64,000 bases of DNA, taken from positions 1,488,001 to 1,552,000 of the forward strand of contig NZ_SODM01000001.1 in assembly GCF_004368785.1 (NCBI RefSeq), given 5' to 3'. Made by a program: the position numbers and the translations under genes. The DNA is from Flavobacterium sp. 270. GTDB lineage: Bacteria; Bacteroidota; Bacteroidia; Flavobacteriales; Flavobacteriaceae. Below, piece after piece: positions 44,166 to 53,126 of the stretch (the first letter of the stretch is position 1; each line of letters starts with the position of its first letter). The notes beneath the pieces were generated by a model. It was not told the DNA's origin. It saw only the letters and a program-made list of their open reading frames with translations, and did no database searches.

Positions 44166-44255
44166 TAAACTTTTTTTCTCGCAGATTTAGCAGATTAGGC
44201 AGATCATTTAATTAACAAAGAAATCTCCTTAATCTGCAAAATCTGCGGGAAGCAA
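44166..44255. repeat. CGCAGATTTAGCAGATT-family inverted repeat
   Basis: 'tctcgcagatttagcagatt' at 44175-44194 pairs imperfectly with 'aatctgcaaaatctgcggga' at 44231-44250. It is located between convergent genes, before the terminator at 44261. Confidence 0.65.
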
Positions 44256-44260
44256 AAAAT

Positions 44261-44302
44261 AAAAAAGCCGTTCTAAGATTAATTTCAGAACGGCTTTTTT
44301 AT
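44261..44302. terminator. Bidirectional terminator
   Basis: The stem aaaaaagccgttct / agaacggctttttt lies between the convergent PLP-enzyme and permease genes. Confidence 0.88.
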
Positions 44303-44318
44303 TTATAATTTATAACTC

Positions 44319-46253
44319 TTAACTTATAACCTGAGCATTAAGCTTACTATTTTTTCTACTATAAGTAAAGTAAATCAAAAGTCCGATAAGCAACCAGATT
44401 GTAAAATAAATCCAGTTCCAAACGCTTAATTCGGCCATCATATACAGACAGCAGATTAATCCTAAAAGCGGAATCAAAGATAAATTTTGTCTGAATGACC
44501 AAACCGCTAATCCAACCAAAACAAACAAGAAAATCCACATTGGAATTTTGTGTTTGAATAAGCTAAAACCTGTTTCGTATTTTAAGGAATCACTAATAGG
44601 AAGTCCTTTTACAACTTCTGCATATTTTACTTCGTCGTCTTGATATTGACTTAATAAATGCTCTAAATCTGATGTTTCGGCAGTTTTGTTACTAACGTCA
44701 ATACTTTTTAAATAATTAAAAACTTTATCAGAATCTGTTTTATCTAAAGAAGTTACAATTGTTGTTGCATCAAAAGTTTGCGCTTCATTATTAATAAAAG
44801 CCATTGTAGCTTTGTTGTTGAAAGCAAATGCATAATAAATTCCGGCGATCATTAAAACCGGAAGAATATATTTTGAATTGATATAAGGCGTTTTGAATTT
44901 TCCGCGTGGAATTTCTGGTTTGTTCTGTAAAACCAAAACTCCGGCACAAACTAAAACGAAGGCAAATAAAGTTCCTATACTGCATAAATCAGTTACCATA
45001 GTAAGATTTAAAAACAAAGCCGGAATAGCAACCACAAATCCGGTTACGATTGTAGCAAAAGATGGCGTTTTGAATTTTGGGTGAACTGTAGAGAATTTCT
45101 TTGGCAATAAACCGTCACGGCTCATACTCATCCAGATACGAGGTTGTCCCATCTGGAAAACCAATAAAACGCTCGCCATAGCAATTACGGCACTTACGGC
45201 GATAATTCCTGACATCCATTTTAGGTTTAATTTTTCGAAAACAAATGCTAAAGGATCTCCAACATTTAATTCGTTATAACGCACCATTCCGGTTAAAACC
45301 AAGGCAATGGCAATATATAAAATAGTACAAATAATAATGGCCCACATCATACCACGAGGTAAATCGCGTTGTGGGTTTTTACATTCTTCTGCTGTTGTAG
45401 AAATGGCGTCAAAACCAATATAAGCAAAGAAAACTGCTGAAACTCCTTTAAGAACACCACTTACTCCATTTGGTGCAAACGGATCCCAATTGGCTGTATC
45501 TACATAAAAAACACCAACTGCAATTACCAAAAGAACGATACAAAGTTTTACCACAACCATTAAGTTACTCGCATTACGAGATTCTTTCATTCCTCTGTAA
45601 ACCAAAGCCGTAATCAAAATAATGATAAATAAAGCTGGTAAATCGGCAACAAAATGAAATGATCCTATAGTTGGCGCTGTTGTCCAGGCCGTATGAGCAG
45701 CTTGTAATGCAACGCTAAGATTTTCGAAAGATTTTCCGCTTCTGATTAACGCTTCGGCATCTGCATAACCGTTTGACGCTGTTAGATAATCCATCTGAAT
45801 CCATTGCGGGAGATGAATGCCGCCACTCTGGAGCAGTCCTGTAAAATAATCACTCCAAGATATCGCGACCGTTATATTCCCGACGGCGTATTCCATAATT
45901 AAAGCCCAGCCAATAATCCAGGCAATGATCTCTCCAAAAGCAACATAAGAATATGTATAAGCACTTCCTGAAACTGGAACCATCGAAGCAAATTCGGCGT
46001 AAGCAAAAGCCGCAAAACTACACGCTAATGCTGTAAATAAAAACAAGAAAATAACTGCCGGACCTCCGTCTGCACTTGCTTTTCCGATGGTACTAAAAAT
46101 ACCGGCACCAACAATTGCTGCAATTCCAAAAGCGGTTAAATCTCTAGTCGTTAAATGCTTTCCAAGCGCCTCATGACCGTCGGCTTCGTTTTTTGCTACT
46201 TGTCTTAATATATCTTGTACCGTCTTTTTTCGGAATAAACTTGAAAATGCCAT
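44319..46253 (-). CDS. APC-family amino acid permease with extra loop domain
   Basis: A 644-aa membrane protein of the amino acid-polyamine-organocation superfamily (cationic amino acid transporter/YfnA type). A cytoplasmic N-terminus is followed by DLTAFGIAAIVGAGIFSTIG (helix 1 with the unwound GAGIF motif) and at least twelve helices. Between two late helices, about residues 490-560, lies a soluble charged insertion (FDATTIVTSLDKTDS, DLEHLLSQYQDDE) that plain permeases lack. The substrate cannot be fixed. The Cys/Met enzyme nearby converges on it but is not co-transcribed. Confidence 0.87.
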   Translation of the reverse strand: MAFSSLFRKKTVQDILRQVAKNEADGHEALGKHLTTRDLTAFGIAAIVGAGIFSTIGKASADGGPAVIFLFLFTALACSFAAFAYAEFASMVPVSGSAYTYSYVAFGEIIAWIIGWALIMEYAVGNITVAISWSDYFTGLLQSGGIHLPQWIQMDYLTASNGYADAEALIRSGKSFENLSVALQAAHTAWTTAPTIGSFHFVADLPALFIIILITALVYRGMKESRNASNLMVVVKLCIVLLVIAVGVFYVDTANWDPFAPNGVSGVLKGVSAVFFAYIGFDAISTTAEECKNPQRDLPRGMMWAIIICTILYIAIALVLTGMVRYNELNVGDPLAFVFEKLNLKWMSGIIAVSAVIAMASVLLVFQMGQPRIWMSMSRDGLLPKKFSTVHPKFKTPSFATIVTGFVVAIPALFLNLTMVTDLCSIGTLFAFVLVCAGVLVLQNKPEIPRGKFKTPYINSKYILPVLMIAGIYYAFAFNNKATMAFINNEAQTFDATTIVTSLDKTDSDKVFNYLKSIDVSNKTAETSDLEHLLSQYQDDEVKYAEVVKGLPISDSLKYETGFSLFKHKIPMWIFLFVLVGLAVWSFRQNLSLIPLLGLICCLYMMAELSVWNWIYFTIWLLIGLLIYFTYSRKNSKLNAQVIS

Positions 46254-46553
46254 ATATTGGTTTGCGGTTAAAATTAATTTAATTTAGTCTTTAAGCTTTT
46301 ATTTTGCAAATAATGCAAAAATTATCTTGATTTCAAATATATAAAACGATTTTGTTTTAGCTGCGATTTTTTTTTGCCACGAATTACACTAATTTCTCGA
46401 ATTTATTTTTTCGCTCCCAATAACTATCAGAGTGCTATATATTTTTTCTCTCGCAGATTTGGCAGATTGAGCAGATTTTTTTTTATTTCCAAAATCCGCT
46501 AAATCTGCCAAATCTGCGTGAAACAAAAAATCCTTGCGAATTTTGTGGTTAAA
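46254..46553. repeat. Intergenic region with GCCACGAATTACAC and CGCAGATTTGG repeats
   Basis: 46376-46400 holds 'gccacgaattacactaattt'. 46452-46468 (cgcagatttggcagatt) and 46502-46518 are perfect 17-bp inverted arms. 46530-46545 holds 'ccttgcgaattttgtgg'. No gene or clear promoter was seen. Confidence 0.65.
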
Positions 46554-49460
46554 TCACTTTAGACAACTTCTCAAAATCGTAACCGGATGCTGTGCTTCTC
46601 TCTTCGTTCCGTCATAAATTTGGTGACGGCATGAAGTTCCTGCAGCGGCTATTTTTACGTTTTCGGCGGTGGCACGTACTTTTGGGAAAAGCGTATCTTC
46701 TCCCATTTGCATACTTACATTATAATGTTCTTTTTCGTAACCAAAAGATCCCGCCATGCCGCAACAGCCGGAATTATAAATTGTAACCGTATTATTTTTA
46801 GGAATATTCAGCATCGCGAAAGTCGCTTCAACAGAACTTAATGATTTCTGATGACAATGTCCGTGAATTTTAATTTCTTTCTTTTCTTCAGAAAATGAAT
46901 CTGGCGTTATTTTTCCGTCGATGATTTCTTTTTTGAAAAATTCTTCGATTGTAAAAGCATTTCGGGATAATTTTTCTGCGTTTTCCTTATCATCCGCAAG
47001 GCGTAAATATTCATCTCTAAAAGTTAGAATTGCCGAAGGTTCAATTCCGATTAAAGGTGTATTTCCTGAAATGATATCTTTGAAAACGGTAACATTATGA
47101 TTGGCAATTTTCTTGGCTTCTTCCAAAAATCCTTTCGAAAGATACGTTCTTCCGCTTTCTTCATGATCTACAATTAGAACTTCGTAACCTAATTTCGTCA
47201 ATAATTCAAAAGCATCGATTCCGATATTTACATCGTAATAATTAGTGAATTCATCGTTAAACAAATACACTTTTCCGTTGTAAAAATCTGTGTTTTTTGG
47301 TTTTTGATTCGCGTACCATTTCTTAAAAGTCTTTTTCGCCAAAAGCGGCACTTGTCTTTCCGGCGCGATTCCCATTGTTTTTTTAACGAAAGACTGATTC
47401 GAAATGAAATTGGTTATCGACGGGAATTTGCTTCCCATTTTATTGAGTTTTGCGTTATTGGCAAAAATCTTATTTCGGGTCGAAAATCCGTTTGCTTTTT
47501 GGTATTGGTATAAAAATTCGGCTTTTAAAGTCGCAACATCCACATTACTCGGACATTCGCTTGCGCAGGCTTTACAGCTTACACACAACTCAAAAACTTC
47601 GTAAAGTTCTTTCTGGTCAAATTTATTTTCTTTTTCAGAATACGTCAAATATTCGCGTAAAGCATTTGCTCTGGCACGTGTCGTTTCTTTTTCGTTTTTT
47701 GTAGCACGATAACTCGGACACATCGCTCCTCCTGCCGATGGCAATTTTCTGCAATCTCCCGAACCGTTGCATTTTTCGGCCGCACGCAAAATTCCTAAAC
47801 TGTCTGAGAAATCTTGAAACGTTTTAATATCCGGTTCTACTCTTCCCGAAATCACACGATGATTCTCGTCCATTTTCCATGCGTTGACAATCTTGCCGAC
47901 ATTCAAAACAGAATTAGGATCAAAAGCAAGTTTAATACGTTTCAGCAAATCGTAATTTTTCTCGCCAATCATGAACGGAATAAACTCCCCGCGTACGATT
48001 CCATCGCCGTGTTCACCGCTTAATGAACCTCTATATTTTTTTACCAAATGCGCAACATCGGTCGCAATGGTTCTAAATAATTTTAAATCTTCGGTTTTCT
48101 TCAAATTCAAAACCGGACGCAAATGCAGTTCTCCCGCTCCGGCATGCGCATAATAAATCGCTTCCTGACCGTGACGCAGCATCATTGCCGAAAATTCTGC
48201 AATATATTCTGGTAAATCATTTACTTCAACCGCTGTATCTTCAATAGAATCGGCAGCTTTGTTATCGCCAACGATACTTCCAAGAAGTCCAAGTCCGGCT
48301 TTTCTGAGTTCGTTTGCTTTATCAATATCAGCACCGTAAATCTTTACGCTGGCGTAACCAAAATTATGTTTCTCTAAATCAGCAATTAAAGCATCGGCTT
48401 GTTTTTCTGCATCTTCTAAAGAATGCGAAGCCACTTCAAACATCATAATTGCTTTAGGTTCTCCAACTAAAAAGAAACGATTTTTTACGTGTTCGCGATT
48501 GGTTTTCGTACAATCCAAAATCGTGTCGTCAATCATTTCGCAAGTGTACAAATGATGTTTCATAGCTATCACAACCGATTCTAAAGATTCCTGAATCGTA
48601 TGATAATGCGCCACAACCATAATATTATGAGCCGGCGGTAAATCGTCTACTTTTAAAGTTGCTTCGGTCGTAAAAACTAAAGTTCCTTCGCTCCCGCAAA
48701 GCAGTTTTCCAAGATTTATGGTAGGTTCTGTTCCGCCAAATAATTCTGATTTTAAGAGAATATCAACCGCATAACCTGTATTTCTACGATGGATTTCAGG
48801 TTTCGGAAACTCTTTTATGATTTCTTTCTGAGTCGCTTCAACTGAAAGCTCATCGTAAATCGTTTTGTATATTTTATTTTCTAAAGTGTCACCTTTTGTT
48901 TTTTCGATAAATTCAGCCGAAGTCAAATCTTTAAAAACAACCTCAGAACCGTCGCTCAAAATTCCTTTTAGTTCTACAATTTTATCGCGCGTAACGCCGT
49001 ATCGAATCGAAGTTGTTCCAGAAGAATTATTTCCAACCATTCCGCCAATCATAGCGCGGTTAGAAGTCGAAGTAATGGGTGCAAAAAATACACCGTGGGG
49101 TTTTAAGAATAAATTCAGTTCGTCGCGAATAACGCCCGGCTGCACCATAACCGTTTTTTTAATCGGATCAAAATCCAGAATCTTAGTAAAGTTTTTAGAA
49201 ACATCAATTACAAGTCCGTCGCCAACCGCTTGTCCCGCCAAAGAAGTTCCCGCAGTTCTCGGCGTAACCGAAATCTCGTGACGCGCCGCAAACCGGATCA
49301 GTTTTGCAATATCTTCAATAGTTTTGGGTACTGCTACCGCTTTTGGTTTTATTCTGTACACCGAAGCATCGGTCGAATAAAGCGTTTTATGAAGTTCATC
49401 GTATAAAAGTGTTCCTTCTAATGATGCCGATAATTGCTGTAACTCCTCTTGTATTGACAT
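46554..49460 (-). CDS. FAD-linked oxidase fused to Fe-S/CCG domain (D-lactate dehydrogenase-like)
   Basis: A 968-aa fusion. The N-terminal FAD-binding type 4 domain (~30-240; VTPRTAGTSLAGQ, GNNSSGTTSIRYG) is followed by a FAD-oxidase C-terminal domain to ~520 (HAGAGELHLRP, SGEHGDGIVRG). A [4Fe-4S] ferredoxin-like part has CNGSGDC..., C-V-S-C-K-A-C-A-S-E-C-P (about 630-641). A C-terminal CCG domain has GHCHQKSL and S-G-C-C-G-M-A-G-S-F. This is the layout of DLD-II/GlcD-GlpC-type enzymes that oxidise D-lactate or other 2-hydroxyacids and feed electrons to quinone. The substrate was not determined. Confidence 0.88.
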   Translation of the reverse strand: MSIQEELQQLSASLEGTLLYDELHKTLYSTDASVYRIKPKAVAVPKTIEDIAKLIRFAARHEISVTPRTAGTSLAGQAVGDGLVIDVSKNFTKILDFDPIKKTVMVQPGVIRDELNLFLKPHGVFFAPITSTSNRAMIGGMVGNNSSGTTSIRYGVTRDKIVELKGILSDGSEVVFKDLTSAEFIEKTKGDTLENKIYKTIYDELSVEATQKEIIKEFPKPEIHRRNTGYAVDILLKSELFGGTEPTINLGKLLCGSEGTLVFTTEATLKVDDLPPAHNIMVVAHYHTIQESLESVVIAMKHHLYTCEMIDDTILDCTKTNREHVKNRFFLVGEPKAIMMFEVASHSLEDAEKQADALIADLEKHNFGYASVKIYGADIDKANELRKAGLGLLGSIVGDNKAADSIEDTAVEVNDLPEYIAEFSAMMLRHGQEAIYYAHAGAGELHLRPVLNLKKTEDLKLFRTIATDVAHLVKKYRGSLSGEHGDGIVRGEFIPFMIGEKNYDLLKRIKLAFDPNSVLNVGKIVNAWKMDENHRVISGRVEPDIKTFQDFSDSLGILRAAEKCNGSGDCRKLPSAGGAMCPSYRATKNEKETTRARANALREYLTYSEKENKFDQKELYEVFELCVSCKACASECPSNVDVATLKAEFLYQYQKANGFSTRNKIFANNAKLNKMGSKFPSITNFISNQSFVKKTMGIAPERQVPLLAKKTFKKWYANQKPKNTDFYNGKVYLFNDEFTNYYDVNIGIDAFELLTKLGYEVLIVDHEESGRTYLSKGFLEEAKKIANHNVTVFKDIISGNTPLIGIEPSAILTFRDEYLRLADDKENAEKLSRNAFTIEEFFKKEIIDGKITPDSFSEEKKEIKIHGHCHQKSLSSVEATFAMLNIPKNNTVTIYNSGCCGMAGSFGYEKEHYNVSMQMGEDTLFPKVRATAENVKIAAAGTSCRHQIYDGTKREAQHPVTILRSCLK

Positions 49461-49499
49461 TATATTCTTTTTTATTCTGAGTTACAAAAATAGGTTTTT

Positions 49500-49580
49500 T
49501 TTGAGGTTCTGAGGTACTGAGGCCCTAAGGTTCTAAGTTTTTTTATTCCTTTTTGCCACGAAGACGCTAAGGCACAAAAA
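49500..49580. repeat. Intergenic GGTTCTGAGG/AAGGTTCTAAG and GCCACGAAGACGC words
   Basis: 49504-49539 holds 'gaggttctgaggtactgagg' and 'ctaaggttctaag' (8-10 base sub-period). 49554-49577 holds 'gccacgaagacgctaaggcac'. The first family recurs around 14050 and 61083-61290. Confidence 0.5.
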
Positions 49581-49593
49581 TTTCCTGAACAAA

Positions 49594-49899
49594 CTACAAT
49601 CTCAAATCGCTATTGCCTCTGAAAACAACAAAAAATACAACAAGCAAAATCACACACAAAACAAGAGAACCAGATCGTAAACGCTTATTTAACTCGCTCG
49701 AAATTTCAAGAGTGAGCGTAAATAAGAAAAGAAAAAGTCCCACAAAAAATAAACCTAAAGTAGAAATCAGCATAAAAAGTATTCTTTCACCTATTAAGAT
49801 TTGGCTAAGCGTATAAATCTCATTTACGATATAAACGAAAAAATAGATAAACCAAACCCAATACAAAAAATGAAAAATATAAGCCGATGTTGATTTCAT
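49594..49899 (-). CDS. Hypothetical membrane protein, 101 aa
   Basis: Three hydrophobic segments (about 8-28, 38-65 and 76-94) joined by short polar loops, one with NKRLRSG. No family was recognised. The ATG at 49899 is a plausible start. It is flanked by repeats on both sides. Confidence 0.55.
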   Translation of the reverse strand: MKSTSAYIFHFLYWVWFIYFFVYIVNEIYTLSQILIGERILFMLISTLGLFFVGLFLFLFTLTLEISSELNKRLRSGSLVLCVILLVVFFVVFRGNSDLRL

Positions 49900-50216
49900 A
49901 CAGTATTAAATAATTGAGATTTAAAGAAACGAACATACAAAACAATTCAGAATTTGGCTTGGAAACTTAGGGATAAAAAATTAGAATTTTATTTAGGTAT
50001 TTCCCCAATCTTGTCATTGCGAGGAACGAAGCAATCTCACTAGAAACTCGACAAAGAATCCACACAGTTTGTCATTTCGACGGAGGAGACTCGAGCGATA
50101 GCGAACAGACGAAGTAAATCACACTAGAAATTCCGTAACAATTGGCGACAATCTTTGTGGTTATGAGTGCGATTTCTCCTTTCAGTCGAAATGACAAAAT
50201 TGCGGATTCAAAACAC
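49900..50216. repeat. Cluster of REP-like palindromes
   Basis: 50014-50040 holds gtcattgcgaggaacgaagc plus aatctca (single copy). 50068-50198 forms a larger palindrome: tttgtcatttcgac at 50068-50081 against 50185-50198, with the interior matching the element near 42036 in inverted orientation. 50082-50112 has a different interior (ggaggagactcgagcgatag). No gene was seen. Confidence 0.7.
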
Positions 50217-50244
50217 AAAAAAAGCTCCGCAATCGCGAAGCTTT
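50217..50244 (-). terminator. Probable intrinsic terminator of the 50268 gene
   Basis: The stem aaagctccgc / gcgaagcttt (one mismatch) with a 3-4 base loop has T-rich DNA on the minus-strand 3' side. Confidence 0.65.
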
Positions 50245-50267
50245 AAATAATATTCTAAAAACAAACC

Positions 50268-50552
50268 TTAAACAGCTTTAGCAACCACAACATTACTACA
50301 AGCCTTAAGAATCTGTTTATCTGAAAACGCAGACAAAGTTTCTGCCAGATTTCTGCTGGTTCTTAAACAGCTTAGCATTTTGAGTCTTAAATCCCGATCG
50401 TCGCCAAATTCTGTTGTGAGCATTAACTCAAAAATTTCCTGTAGGTACAAAGGCTGTTCTTTAAAATCGCCCTCAAACCAAAGGTCTGAAACGAAATTGG
50501 CCACGGAGGGCATAACATCGTGATGTGATGTTTTTTGATTTTCTTTTTGCAT
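50268..50552 (-). CDS. Hypothetical protein, 94 aa
   Basis: A small soluble protein from the ATG at 50552; the earlier in-frame ATG at 50573 would start inside the structured leader. It has an N-terminal polar tail with HHDVMP, then a helical domain (VSDLWFEGDFKEQPLYLQE, MLTTEFGDDRDLRLKM). I do not recognise the family. It stands alone between two repeat-rich or A+T-rich gaps, with its own leader and terminator, suggesting regulated expression. Confidence 0.55.
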   Translation of the reverse strand: MQKENQKTSHHDVMPSVANFVSDLWFEGDFKEQPLYLQEIFELMLTTEFGDDRDLRLKMLSCLRTSRNLAETLSAFSDKQILKACSNVVVAKAV

Positions 50553-50574
50553 AATAGAAAATGTTAGATACACA

Positions 50575-50654
50575 AATACCTCGCTTTAGGTGTGCAAAAC
50601 ATTCAAAGGAATGATTTAGGACAGTTTCCCGTTCCTTCACCGTGGCGAGGTATT
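50575..50654 (-). ncRNA. Candidate structured 5' leader RNA
   Basis: On the minus strand three helices nest without conflict: AAUACCUCGC/GCGAGGUAUU (50654-50645 with 50584-50575), GGUG/CACC inside it, and AAGGAA/UUCCUU inside that, with loop cgggaaacuguccuaaauca. The structure ends 22 bases before the ATG at 50552. The region is more GC-rich and less repetitive than ordinary gaps here. It may be a cis-regulator of the small gene or an independent RNA. Confidence 0.35.
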
Positions 50655-50761
50655 CGCTTATTTTTATTTTAAAAAAGTTTAGGATTTCTCCTTTGATTGT
50701 TTTGCGAAGTAAAGATAATACTTTTTTACAAAAAGAAAGAATTAACTTACTTTTTAATATT

Positions 50762-51175
50762 TTAACCTAGAGACTTAATGTAATTCTTTACAAGCAATAA
50801 ATTATTATATTGATTTTGTAAAGAACTTGTCATACTCTCAATAATTGGTCTTGTGTAAATTTCGTTAGAAAGTGTTCTTTGATATATAGTTTCTGACAAA
50901 CATTCCTCATAATTACTTTTAATAAATTCTAAATATTTCGCAAAAGTCAAATTCTGAAAAAACAATTGATTAGAGCAATTATTTTTTTCAATATATTTTT
51001 CCAATAAATCTTGAACTTCCAAAGAAGTTTTTTGATTTACTTTAAAATTTATTTTGAGGTTATCCATTTCCTCTTTTGGCTCAATAAATTTAATTTCTTG
51101 CGGTTTTTGACTTTGTACAAAAGTGATAATCGCTATTACGAGTCCTATTGATCCAATAATAATTTCAGTCGTCAT
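50762..51175 (-). CDS. Hypothetical membrane-anchored protein, 137 aa
   Basis: A single N-terminal helix (MTTEIIIGSIGLVIAIITFV) is followed by a soluble ~115-residue part with helical, Asn- and Glu-rich sequence (DLLEKYIEKNNCSNQLFF, ECLSETIYQRTLSNE). No family was recognised. It is the last gene of a three-gene unit, 12 bp after the 86-aa gene. The low GC of all three suggests acquired DNA. Confidence 0.6.
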   Translation of the reverse strand: MTTEIIIGSIGLVIAIITFVQSQKPQEIKFIEPKEEMDNLKINFKVNQKTSLEVQDLLEKYIEKNNCSNQLFFQNLTFAKYLEFIKSNYEECLSETIYQRTLSNEIYTRPIIESMTSSLQNQYNNLLLVKNYIKSLG

Positions 51176-51187
51176 AATTTTTTATTA

Positions 51188-51448
51188 TTAGTTTTCTAAT
51201 AAATATTTCTTTACTTCATTTTCAATTAATCTTGTACTAATAAAAAATGGTTTTTTATCAAGATTTATTGAAATTATATTGTTTTTATAAACATAAGTTC
51301 CTTTAAAAACTCCAATCGGAGAATTTACATTAAAATTCCCCATATTGTTAATGCAAGTAAGATGCCCATCCTCATTTTTCAAAAGAAGTTGGAGTTTCTC
51401 TATAAGTTTATCAAATGATTTTTCGTAATTTACAGAAATTTTAGACAT
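51188..51448 (-). CDS. Hypothetical small protein, 86 aa
   Basis: A soluble protein with helix-strand-strand-strand-helix character: ISVNYEKSFDKLIEKLQLLL, then NVNSPIGVFKGTYVYKNNIISINL, ending LIENEVKKYLLEN. The overall layout is reminiscent of the small 'putative polyhydroxyalkanoic acid system' family (short beta-rich centre, C-terminal IExxVxxxL helix), but the match is by eye and weak. It lies 2 bp after the coiled-coil gene, so the two are co-translated. Confidence 0.6.
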   Translation of the reverse strand: MSKISVNYEKSFDKLIEKLQLLLKNEDGHLTCINNMGNFNVNSPIGVFKGTYVYKNNIISINLDKKPFFISTRLIENEVKKYLLEN

Positions 51449-51450
51449 AC

Positions 51451-52887
51451 CTATTCATTTTCAAGAGTTTCTTCAACAATTTCGCCTAATGTAGCATCAA
51501 CTTTATCAGCCTGTTCTTTTAATATTTTTTTAGATTTATTATCTAAAATTCTTGCAATTTTTGAAAGACCTGGGATTTTTTCTAACTTTTCAACTGCGTC
51601 TGATAAATTAGCACTTTTTTCAAGAGCATCCATCAAAGGATGATCCGATTTATTATAATCTGAAATTAATTTTCCTGGGTTTTCAGAACTAACACTTAAA
51701 ATATTATAGAGCAATTTTATTTTCAAATCATTTGATAGTTCCTCGTCATCGATTGAGTTAATTTGATGTGACAGACCTTCAAATGTCTTACTCAATACTT
51801 CCTTATGCGTATATTCTTCAATAAGTCTTTTTGAAAGATTTAGTTTTTTATTTGCAGAATAAGCAATCCATAAAACCGGTATGTATAATGGTATAATAGC
51901 AAGCACAAATCTAGGACTATATTCTAGAACCTCAATTAAGGTCTTTTTCTCAAAAATAAAAAAGATACTTAAACAAAAAGGAATTAAAGAAACCCCAGCT
52001 AAACCTAAAGCGGCAATTCTAAAAGTAATGGCGAATTTTTTACTGTCTTCAATTTCTCTATCTTTCTTTTCAGAATATGCAAATGATAATCCTGTAGTTA
52101 AAGCATTAGGAAGAAGTTTATTTATTTTATTTAAAACAGAATTATAATCACTATTCCATTTCTTTTCAATTTTCTGATAATTTGCTTCTTTTTCTTTAAT
52201 AAAATTATTATAGCCTTCCATTGTGTCACGTCTTATCAGTGAAATATCTTTTTCAAGATTAGCAAAATCTTCTTCTAATGATTCATATGTACTTTGAATC
52301 TGATCTTTTAATCCTTCTACTTTTGTCTCAATCTCTACACCTTCTTCATTTGTTTCAGTCTCAACATAACCAAATAGGTCTCGATATAAAGTGTCAATAT
52401 CTCTTTTCTTAGATTGAATAGATTTTTGCAACGTTTCTATCTTACCACTTATCACCTCTCCATTTTCAAAATGACCTTCAAGTGTTTCAAGTTTTTCAAT
52501 AAACGATTCATTTTCTTGAAAATTTTCTTCTAAAGCAATAAGATTCTCATTGATTTTTTTTGAGCGAGAATCTAAATCAATACTAAATTTATCAATTTTT
52601 TGAAAACTACTTTCTGATCTAGTTTCAATGGATTTAATATTTGTTAGGCAAGTTTTAGCTTCTCGCATTTTTTCAGCAGAAATTTCAGCATATTGAATAG
52701 CTAAATCTTTTGCTTCATTACTTTTATTTCTAAATTCTGAGGCTTTTCTAGAAGACTGCTTAGCATCTTTCTCAAAATCGGAAGTCTTTTTTTCAATTTC
52801 ATTTTCTAAATAATTTAGTCTTTCCCAAAGTTTTTTTCTTTCTTCGTCTAAATAATAAATAGTATCTACAACGGCATTTTTATCCAT
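51451..52887 (-). CDS. Coiled-coil membrane protein of unknown function, 478 aa
   Basis: Residues 1-~255 are almost wholly charged heptad-like coiled coil (EERKKLWERLNYLENEIEKK; later KEKEANYQKIEKKW). A short motif L-L-P-N-A-L-T-T-G-L-S follows at 258-268. Two membrane helices lie at about 288-312 and 326-345 with a short loop, then a soluble helical C-terminal region to 478. The protein has no enzymatic motif. The two-helix hairpin places both ends on the same side, most likely cytoplasmic. It is the first of three tightly packed genes. A scaffolding or membrane-sensing role is only a guess. Confidence 0.7.
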   Translation of the reverse strand: MDKNAVVDTIYYLDEERKKLWERLNYLENEIEKKTSDFEKDAKQSSRKASEFRNKSNEAKDLAIQYAEISAEKMREAKTCLTNIKSIETRSESSFQKIDKFSIDLDSRSKKINENLIALEENFQENESFIEKLETLEGHFENGEVISGKIETLQKSIQSKKRDIDTLYRDLFGYVETETNEEGVEIETKVEGLKDQIQSTYESLEEDFANLEKDISLIRRDTMEGYNNFIKEKEANYQKIEKKWNSDYNSVLNKINKLLPNALTTGLSFAYSEKKDREIEDSKKFAITFRIAALGLAGVSLIPFCLSIFFIFEKKTLIEVLEYSPRFVLAIIPLYIPVLWIAYSANKKLNLSKRLIEEYTHKEVLSKTFEGLSHQINSIDDEELSNDLKIKLLYNILSVSSENPGKLISDYNKSDHPLMDALEKSANLSDAVEKLEKIPGLSKIARILDNKSKKILKEQADKVDATLGEIVEETLENE

Positions 52888-53126
52888 ATTAAGTTATTTT
52901 AAAATTATAATTAAATAATATTTATTTTTTTTCTAAATAAAAAAACAAACCAAAGCTAAAAAGTATAAATTATACTATTTTACGCAAAACCATAATTTCC
53001 AAAAATATAAATTAGATAATCTGTACAACCACGTAATTATACCTGTTTATTTAACAGAAAGATTTCAAAATAACAAATATTCATTATTTACTACATTTAT
53101 ATCAAAAACAAACCACTTCAAAAAAA

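Noticed and set aside
50575..50654. Cobalamin riboswitch (GGUG-AA...ACUG-CC resemblance)
   Set aside because: The B12 box and the conserved GCCACUG part are missing, the length is too short, and no B12-related gene follows.
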